Source: a virus. From it: a stretch of 37,470 nt of DNA. Position numbers and translations under genes: made by a program. The stretch is from positions 1 to 37,470 of the IMG/VR virus record IMGVR_UViG_3300032736_000613; one strand, 5' to 3'. Shown here one piece after another: positions 32,027 through 37,470 of the stretch (positions are counted from its first letter, which is position 1; each line of letters opens with the position of its first letter). The notes beneath the pieces are model-generated. The model ran no database searches and had not been told where the DNA came from. It saw nothing but the letters and a program-made list of their open reading frames with translations.

Positions 32027-33382
32027 ATGATAAAAATTTATATTTCTAATAAAGATGCTGTAATGGAGACAGATGACGACAAACTCCTTAAAGCTTTATC
32101 TAAAAAATATCGTGCCCGCATGCCTGGGTATGAATACGCGCAGGCGTATAAACAGCACAGGTGGGATGGGTATAAATACTTCTTCAACGAAGAAACATGT
32201 AAGTTTGGAGCTGGTCTATCCAAATATATCACCGACGACCTAGATTATCTAGGGCTGACCTACACAGTAGAGGATTCTCGCTTCACAGCGAGCAGCCGAC
32301 CATTCTCCCCGCCTGGAGTAACTTTAAGGGCATACCAGACCGCGCTGATAGATAAGGTCTTGGAGAGGCGCGGAAGCATCGTGCAGGCACCGACCGGATC
32401 TGGAAAAACACTAGTATTAGCTGGTATTTTAAATTCTCTGTCCGACATGAGAGGCTTAATCTTTTTTACAAAGAAACAACTACTATATCAAACATATGAG
32501 TATCTTACTAGCCTGGGCTTTGATGTTGGTCGCGTTTGTGGTGACGGTACGGACATTAAACCGATTACTCTTTGCACTATTCAGTCTGTATCAAAAATAA
32601 TAGATAGCCATGTACAAACGGCTGAATTTATTATTTTTGACGAAGTACATGAATTCTCCATGGGTAAACTGACAACAGCGGCTTTGAAGTCTTTCCCTTT
32701 CGCGGAGTACAGAATAGGAATGACGGCTACCGTCCCCAAAGACAAGTACAAAAAACTAAATTTAGTATCAAACCTTGGGCCAGTTTTAGATGATGTATCG
32801 ACCGAAGAGTTAATGGCTTTAGGATTTTTAACTCCACCAACTATTAATTTGATTAAAATTGAGAATAAGTTAACTTTAGCGGATATGGAGCTTACTTACC
32901 CGGAAACCTACGACAAGTTTATTGTTTTCAATGATAAGAGAAATAGAACGGTTTTGAAGATCATTGAAAAAATTCAAGCAGAAAACGCATCTTCAAAAAC
33001 ACTTATTTTAGTAAAAGATCTGAAGCATGTAAAAATACTAAAGGAACTGTACCCGTTGGCGCTAACAATAGAAGGCGCTGACATAATTACGGATAGACAA
33101 GCACAAATAGATAAGTTTGTTTCACAGACGCACGGCGTAATAATAGGCACAGTGGTAATGCAAACTGGAATTGACATCCCAGAAATCACACATTACATAA
33201 ACGCCCGTGGTTTAAAATCAGAGATAGCGACTATTCAAGCCATGGGGCGATCTTTGCGCGTACACCACACTAAAACTGATGTATATATTTATGATTTTCT
33301 TGACGAAGGTCCATATATCGGGCAGCACGCAAAAAAACGGGCTATTATGTATAAATCCCATGGTTTCACTGTATTAAAATGA
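32027..33382 (+). CDS. uvsW: UvsW-like superfamily 2 DNA helicase (451 aa)
   Basis: The start chosen is the ATG at 32027, because the N-terminus MIKIYISNKDAVMETDDD then lines up with T4 UvsW; the frame is open 11 codons further but those lie in the divergent promoter region. An N-terminal DNA-binding domain includes YKQHRWDGYKYFF, the UvsW-type RWDG motif. Helicase motifs follow: LRAYQ (residues 100-104), Walker A APTGSGKT (121-128), DEVH (205-208), MTATVP (232-237) and QAMGRSLRVH near the end. In T4 the enzyme remodels branched DNA and R-loops and switches origin replication to recombination-dependent replication. It overlaps the next small gene by ATGA. Confidence 0.9.
   Translation: MIKIYISNKDAVMETDDDKLLKALSKKYRARMPGYEYAQAYKQHRWDGYKYFFNEETCKFGAGLSKYITDDLDYLGLTYTVEDSRFTASSRPFSPPGVTLRAYQTALIDKVLERRGSIVQAPTGSGKTLVLAGILNSLSDMRGLIFFTKKQLLYQTYEYLTSLGFDVGRVCGDGTDIKPITLCTIQSVSKIIDSHVQTAEFIIFDEVHEFSMGKLTTAALKSFPFAEYRIGMTATVPKDKYKKLNLVSNLGPVLDDVSTEELMALGFLTPPTINLIKIENKLTLADMELTYPETYDKFIVFNDKRNRTVLKIIEKIQAENASSKTLILVKDLKHVKILKELYPLALTIEGADIITDRQAQIDKFVSQTHGVIIGTVVMQTGIDIPEITHYINARGLKSEIATIQAMGRSLRVHHTKTDVYIYDFLDEGPYIGQHAKKRAIMYKSHGFTVLK
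32035..32042 (-). promoter_or_regulatory. Candidate late promoter element TATAAATT
   Basis: On the minus strand TATAAATT matches seven of eight bases of the T4-type late element TATAAATA and lies 40 bases before the gp26-like ATG, a sensible distance for the first gene of a late unit. It is inside the coding start of the divergent helicase gene. A/T-rich DNA makes chance matches likely. Confidence 0.35.
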
Positions 33383-33606
33383 AAAACTCCAAACAAGAAG
33401 ACAAGAATTTAAATAAGCTTAACCCTGAAATGCGGGATCGCCTGCATATAATGGGACAGCGCTTAGAAGAGCTGGAAAAAAAGAATCTGGTGGATGAATC
33501 TATGCTTAGAGAATTGGATAACCTTGTAATGGAACTTATGATGTTCCGTGGCTCGGTTAATTCAAATCTTTACGCGTGGATTAAACAAGGATACCTTGTA
33601 GATTAG
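33379..33606 (+). CDS. Small coiled-coil protein coupled to the helicase (75 aa)
   Basis: The ATG overlaps the helicase stop (ATGA), so the two are probably translated together. The product is charged and helical (RDRLHIMGQRLEELEKKNLV, then ESMLRELDNLVMELMMFRGS), likely a coiled coil, and ends in NSNLYAWIKQGYLVD. It does not resemble the T4 UvsW.1 protein as I know it, although it occupies the same place. Its stop overlaps the stop of the convergent core-like gene by two bases. The function is unknown; a helicase partner is only a guess from coupling. Confidence 0.62.
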   Translation: MKNSKQEDKNLNKLNPEMRDRLHIMGQRLEELEKKNLVDESMLRELDNLVMELMMFRGSVNSNLYAWIKQGYLVD

Positions 33607-35453
33607 AGTTCATCCCCTTCTTCCCCACCCACTGCGAGATCATCTTCCTCTTCTTCTGGAAGATTCAAGTCCATTTGGTCTAGAACGCCTGCAATTTTAG
33701 AAAAGAGTTGAGTAAACTCTAGATTTTGAGCCTCAAGATCGGCCACGGTGGGTTCCCCCTCCTCTAGACCATCCTCGTCTTCATCTTCCTCAATCTCATT
33801 GCCTTCGTTTTCGTCTGTTTCCATTTCTTTAGCTGCTAGACCCTCTTTTTTGAGAAACGCGGGCTTCTTTTTATCGCCCTTTTCTTCTTTTGCGTTAGGA
33901 TCTTTTTCATCAGAGGCTTTTTTATCCCCAGGTTTTCCACCTTTTTTCTGGAAGGGGTTTTTCTTTCCTTTTTCATCGTCTTCGCTGTCCCCTTCATCGC
34001 CTTCATCCTCTGAACCCTTCTTTTTAAATGGGTTCTTCTTTCCTTTTGTGCCTTTCCCTTCTTCATCTTCCCCGTCACCCTCATCACCCATATCAACTTT
34101 CTTCTTTTTAGTTAGTTTACGGTCGTTCTTCTTGCCATCTGTATTGGACAGAGTATCCTCATCACCATACAGACCAGCTTCTTTGATGAATTCACCTAAG
34201 TCTTTAAAGACAGAGCCATTGAGATAGCCAGTTTTACTTGGTACAATCTCAACATCGCCTCGGCGCAAAGCTTCTGCAAGAAGATTGCACACATCAAGGA
34301 CTTGAACTCCACCTTTCGATGTTAGTTTTTGAGCGAACTCAACTAAAACATCACGAAGAATACCTTCGTCGCACATATCGCTAATAGTTGTAAAGATTTC
34401 AGCCTGTGCCTCTGCAAGTCCACGGAAGGAAGGTACGAATTTCAAACTTTGAACATTCACACCATACTCCTCGTTTAGAGTTTTTATAACAACGGCTTTT
34501 AAAGGCTTCTTGAATTCAAATATCTGAGAAATGAAGACAGAAATATCCTTGGGCGAAATTGTACCGGGATTAGACATGCTGAAAACAGACTCAAAAAGAG
34601 TTTCCAGTTCTACTTTTGTCGCAAGAGCAAGATAGGGTATTTTAACTACACATTCTTTTAGAGCTGTTTTGATTTTGGAGTCAGTGGAAAAGATGTTGGA
34701 TGCCAGACGGGAGATATCCTCGTTGTTAACCCACATTTTTGAGAATGAAGTTTTGCTCTCAATAAGCTCATGCTTAATAAGCTCATTGTTGCAAATGATT
34801 TCGTACAGGGTTTTGTTGAAATTGTTAGGAATAACAATAACAGACTCTGCTAGGTTGCTCTGCTTTAGAGGTGGTAGATTATACACCTGCTCAACTGTCA
34901 CACAAAGCCTAAGACTTTCTGCGAGCATATCGCTATTCTCAATTTCCTTTTTGTTCTCCTTCAAGAAGTTTACAAACAAAGGGAATACCTCAATAAACTT
35001 CTTAAAGCTTTTCGTTTCGCGGATATTGTACGCCTCGCCAAATTTTTCAATTTTACGGACAAGTTTCTTGCGGGCGTCTTCTATTTTTGCGCGTGTCTCA
35101 AAAGACTCAATTAAATTAGAAAAAGTATGCTCAGCGTCAGTGTAGTTATCAGTCTGTAGAGAATCTATAAAACTAGAAATTTCTACGGAGACTTGCTTGT
35201 CCACCGCTTCATCTGACATAACCTCGTCCAAAGACTCCACAATGAATTTAGAGAGAGTTAGATTTCCCTTTATGAACTCATAGTCACACCGAATAAAGTT
35301 TTGTTTCTCGGTTACAAAAGTAACTTTGTTCTCCTTACTATCCATATCGTAGATAATTAGGTTCTGACGAAGGCGACGACCAATATAATCAGCCGCTTCC
35401 GACAGACGAGCAAAATGTTTGGTCCGGTTTTCAAAAAGATGTTTAGGAAGCAT
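33603..35453 (-). CDS. Prohead core/scaffold-like protein with highly charged repeat tail (616 aa)
   Basis: Residues 1-430 are helical and ordinary in composition (LPKHLFENRTKHFARLSEAA at the start). Residues about 440-616 are low complexity, alternating acidic (DEGDGEDEE, EEDEDEDG) and lysine-rich blocks, with KGKKNPFKKKG, KGKKNPFQKKG and KKKPAFLKKEG as a loose three-fold repeat, and an acidic C-terminus. The sequence contains eleven L/I-x-E followed by A, S or G sites (for example LSEA, IVES, LIES, LAES, LFES, LAEA, IKEA), the kind of site cut by T4-type prohead protease. T4 keeps acidic core genes after the portal gene, so a prohead core or scaffold role is inferred. The family is not recognised, and the tail could instead bind DNA. 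Confidence 0.62.
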   Translation of the reverse strand: MLPKHLFENRTKHFARLSEAADYIGRRLRQNLIIYDMDSKENKVTFVTEKQNFIRCDYEFIKGNLTLSKFIVESLDEVMSDEAVDKQVSVEISSFIDSLQTDNYTDAEHTFSNLIESFETRAKIEDARKKLVRKIEKFGEAYNIRETKSFKKFIEVFPLFVNFLKENKKEIENSDMLAESLRLCVTVEQVYNLPPLKQSNLAESVIVIPNNFNKTLYEIICNNELIKHELIESKTSFSKMWVNNEDISRLASNIFSTDSKIKTALKECVVKIPYLALATKVELETLFESVFSMSNPGTISPKDISVFISQIFEFKKPLKAVVIKTLNEEYGVNVQSLKFVPSFRGLAEAQAEIFTTISDMCDEGILRDVLVEFAQKLTSKGGVQVLDVCNLLAEALRRGDVEIVPSKTGYLNGSVFKDLGEFIKEAGLYGDEDTLSNTDGKKNDRKLTKKKKVDMGDEGDGEDEEGKGTKGKKNPFKKKGSEDEGDEGDSEDDEKGKKNPFQKKGGKPGDKKASDEKDPNAKEEKGDKKKPAFLKKEGLAAKEMETDENEGNEIEEDEDEDGLEEGEPTVADLEAQNLEFTQLFSKIAGVLDQMDLNLPEEEEDDLAVGGEEGDEL

Positions 35454-35514
35454 AAGCGAAAGGTTACGGTTTTCTAATAATATATAGCAAAATACGAATG
35501 GATAATTTTAACTT
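35454..35514 (-). promoter_or_regulatory. Leader of the core-like gene with TATATATTA
   Basis: This is the only clear gap in the head-gene block (61 bases). It contains TATATATTA (minus strand, 35486-35478), 24 bases before the ATG, also found before the tail operon at 27665-27673. No Shine-Dalgarno-like sequence precedes the ATG. It may hold a phage promoter; the evidence is one shared nonamer. Confidence 0.3.
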
Positions 35515-36024
35515 TTACTTGGGTTCCTCTCCGTACACCCAGAAATCGTCTTGCTGGCTCCCACGAACCAGCACATACCCTTTTGATAATAAGTAAGCTC
35601 TAGAAGGCTCCTGGGTTCCTAAATTTCGATATGCGTCAGTTTCGTAAGTTATACATTTAAACTTATACTTGTCAAAAGGAATCTTGTATAAAACTTCAAG
35701 AGTTAATGTAGGGGGTTCCAAATCTAGCGATAAATAGTCTACAACCACAGGCAAGTTATTATCCTCAAACCATTGCGCGTAATCAATCTTTAAAGCATTA
35801 GCGCAAAGAAGCCCCGCCGTAGACCGTTTGCCCTCCCACTCATCAATAGATTTTTGGTTAATATCTACGGACAAACCACTCCAATCAAGTTCAGTCTCTA
35901 AGGCATAAGTATTATTTATTGCTATTGGTCGGTCACAGCCTATATCAACCCAAGTTCCTCTTTTTTTAAAGTTTAAAGTTTCACAAACCCACTTATCTTG
36001 TCCTATCTGGGAGTAATATTTCAT
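35515..36024 (-). CDS. FkbM-type SAM-dependent methyltransferase (169 aa)
   Basis: The sequence follows the FkbM pattern from end to end: YSQIGQDKWV at the start, GTWVDIGCDRPIAINNTYAL (motif I with the SAM-binding D-I-G), ETELDWSGLSVDINQKS (the acidic strand after the L-x-W-x-G phrase), then DYLSLDLEPPTLTLEVLY near residue 97-113. The family methylates hydroxyl groups on small molecules, glycans and possibly proteins; the substrate here is unknown. At 169 residues it is a minimal version. It starts directly after the portal stop, with AGAGGAA 9 bases before the ATG, so it is transcribed with the head genes. Its place between portal and core is unexpected for such an enzyme. Confidence 0.82.
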   Translation of the reverse strand: MKYYSQIGQDKWVCETLNFKKRGTWVDIGCDRPIAINNTYALETELDWSGLSVDINQKSIDEWEGKRSTAGLLCANALKIDYAQWFEDNNLPVVVDYLSLDLEPPTLTLEVLYKIPFDKYKFKCITYETDAYRNLGTQEPSRAYLLSKGYVLVRGSQQDDFWVYGEEPK

Positions 36025-37470
36025 TTAACGGGGTTCCTCTTTGGGAGGTACATTACCCTGTTCATTTGGCAGCCCTTCACCTGGTGCCCCAGGAGGCATA
36101 CCTGGCATTCCAGGCGCGGGCATTCCAGGCATAGGAGGTTGTCCACCACCCAATGCCGTAGCAGCGTCACTCTCTTCACTTTGTTCATTCTCCCGTTGAC
36201 GGTTGATCTCAGCAATTTCCGACTCACTGAGTTTGAAGTAGATTTTTAAGAGGTATTCTTTGGAGAACAGTTCTAGACCTTGTACAGCCTGAACTACTCT
36301 GGCTTGCTGTTCTGCAATTTCTAATTTTCGTTTCTCATTTAAATCAGAAGTTGGAGCTAGTTTAATTTTAACAGATTTACGAAGATCTGCGTGTACACCA
36401 CGGAACTGCAAGTGACGATCCACAAGAGTTGTGATGCCGACTTCAATATCGCGTTGAACCCGCAATACAGCCTTTGCGAACTTAGCATCTAATTGCGACA
36501 AGTTCGCTTTGCGTTCTGGGGATTTATCTTTCTCTACGATAAAATCTTTTGGTACTTTAAGGGCAGCAAGCACTTTATCACGGAAGTAACGAACATCGTC
36601 AATATCTCCCAAATTTTGTGCTCCTGGCAAAGTTTCTACCTTAGTACCTTGCCCGTTGCGCCACGGAATAAAGAAGTCTTCCTCGGCGGAAATTGGATTA
36701 AACCGCTCGTCAGTATTGAACGAATCCTGATTAAAGAATTTCTCTTTCTTTAATTTAGCCTTAATACGCTCCATGAACACTTCCACGCGAGCGGTAGGTA
36801 GATTTCCAGTCTCTACATAGAAAATTCTACGCTCAGGTGCTCTGTGCAAACGATAGATTAACATCGCCTCTTCCATCCAGCGTAGAGACTGCCAAGAACG
36901 CACAGCCGGAGCTAGTAACGACTTACCGTAAGGATAGTAATTCGGATCAGAGGTATAAACCCTAAAGTGTACAAGCTGGGTTGGTTCTAATTTTATCTTC
37001 TGTTGGCGCTCAGTACTTCCAAATTCAGGAGTAGGCGCGTGAAGGGTTTTTGGAACTTCCTGCTCAAACCCCTTCAAATATCCAAATTTATCCTCTTGAC
37101 GCAGAACAAAGCCAGGGTTCAAAATTTTCAATCGTTGGATGCCAGCTTCAGGATTATTGAGGTCAATAATGTTTTCTACGAAGCAATCACCATACTTGCA
37201 TACATTTCTAGCGATATCCCAAATGTATTCGTTGAGTTTAGTTTCTGCAATAAACTCCTTAACCATGTTTTTTAATTTAGGACTATCAACTTCTACTGTT
37301 ATAATGTCCCCGTCTATGTGCTCTTGGGTAGCATCGTCTGCATAGATATCCATGGCGGACCCAATTTCTGGGTACTCATCCATCTTCTCATAATCTTTAT
37401 AACGCTTGCGCCGTTCGTATTCTAACTTGGGGACTTGGTGGTTAGATTTAGAGAACCCCAAGGTTCCACC
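36025..37470 (-). CDS. gp20: Portal vertex protein gp20-like, N-terminus beyond right edge
   Basis: The frame stays open to the window edge; the first in-window start codon is only a TTG (37461) and three more codons (Gly-Gly-Thr) continue upstream, so the gene is probably truncated at its 5' end. Conserved T4 portal phrases are plain: EYPEIGSAMDIYADDATQEH, WMEEAMLIYRLHRAPERRIF, YVETGNLPTARVEVFMERIK. Portal dodecamers form the DNA entry channel and nucleate the prohead. The C-terminal 45 residues are an odd Pro/Gly/Met-rich tail (PMPGMPAPGMPGMPPG), then an acidic end. About 481 in-window codons compare with 524 in T4. The stop directly abuts the methyltransferase start. Confidence 0.9.
   Translation of the reverse strand, partial: GGTLGFSKSNHQVPKLEYERRKRYKDYEKMDEYPEIGSAMDIYADDATQEHIDGDIITVEVDSPKLKNMVKEFIAETKLNEYIWDIARNVCKYGDCFVENIIDLNNPEAGIQRLKILNPGFVLRQEDKFGYLKGFEQEVPKTLHAPTPEFGSTERQQKIKLEPTQLVHFRVYTSDPNYYPYGKSLLAPAVRSWQSLRWMEEAMLIYRLHRAPERRIFYVETGNLPTARVEVFMERIKAKLKKEKFFNQDSFNTDERFNPISAEEDFFIPWRNGQGTKVETLPGAQNLGDIDDVRYFRDKVLAALKVPKDFIVEKDKSPERKANLSQLDAKFAKAVLRVQRDIEVGITTLVDRHLQFRGVHADLRKSVKIKLAPTSDLNEKRKLEIAEQQARVVQAVQGLELFSKEYLLKIYFKLSESEIAEINRQRENEQSEESDAATALGGGQPPMPGMPAPGMPGMPPGAPGEGLPNEQGNVPPKEEPR

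Noticed and set aside
33748-34227. 159-codon plus-strand open frame rich in Ser/Phe/Pro
   Set aside because: It is the antisense reading of the Lys/Glu/Asp-rich tail of the core-like gene; the low-complexity codons remove stops on the other strand.

Overview
The window reads as a stretch of a large T4-related contractile-tailed bacteriophage genome (myovirus morphology). The sequence directly supports a T4 gp20-type portal protein, gp26-, gp53-, gp25- and gp6-type baseplate proteins, a gp5-type spike, a hub protein, a short tape-measure-like protein and a UvsW-type helicase. Nothing identifies the host. I recognise no tRNA, rRNA, CRISPR array, insertion sequence or integrase. Coding density is close to complete and no gene-free stretch exceeds about 170 bases.

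Layout, right to left, which is the direction of transcription of most genes (minus strand): portal (5' end beyond the right edge), an FkbM-type methyltransferase, and a long protein with a charged tail that looks like a prohead core or scaffold. A plus-strand pair follows (UvsW-like helicase and a small coiled-coil protein). The tail programme then starts with a gp26-like protein and an overlapping -1 frame, then a 388-residue virion-type protein. A second small island holds a plus-strand DnaG/gp61-type primase and a minus-strand Cas4/RecB-type Fe-S nuclease overlapping head to head, plus a small plus-strand gene of unknown function. A nearly gapless minus-strand operon completes the window: 140-residue protein, tape measure, tube-cap protein, gp53, hub, spike, a 1041-residue protein with a lectin-like domain, gp25, gp6, a 1513-residue wedge protein, a 56-codon frame, a 1440-residue adhesin-like protein, a short relative of it, a 1354-residue beta-helix tailspike, and a further adhesin-type gene that runs off the left edge.

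The genes fit one assembly line: portal and core build the prohead; hub, spike, wedge and tape measure build the baseplate and set tail length; the five proteins over 1000 residues suggest an unusually elaborate baseplate and receptor-binding apparatus. Many junctions share a stop/start TAATG, so translation of the baseplate genes is probably coupled. The replication/repair genes (helicase, primase, nuclease) sit as inverted islands inside the late block.

The strongest unexplained signal is at 31129-31171. A U_UUU_UUU heptamer lies in the zero frame of the gp26-like gene. Five bases later comes a 12-bp hairpin whose 5' arm contains the zero-frame stop codon. The following -1 frame has no convincing start of its own. 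This is a complete textbook layout for a programmed -1 ribosomal frameshift, and would yield a gp26-like protein of 280 residues plus a fused form of about 339 residues.
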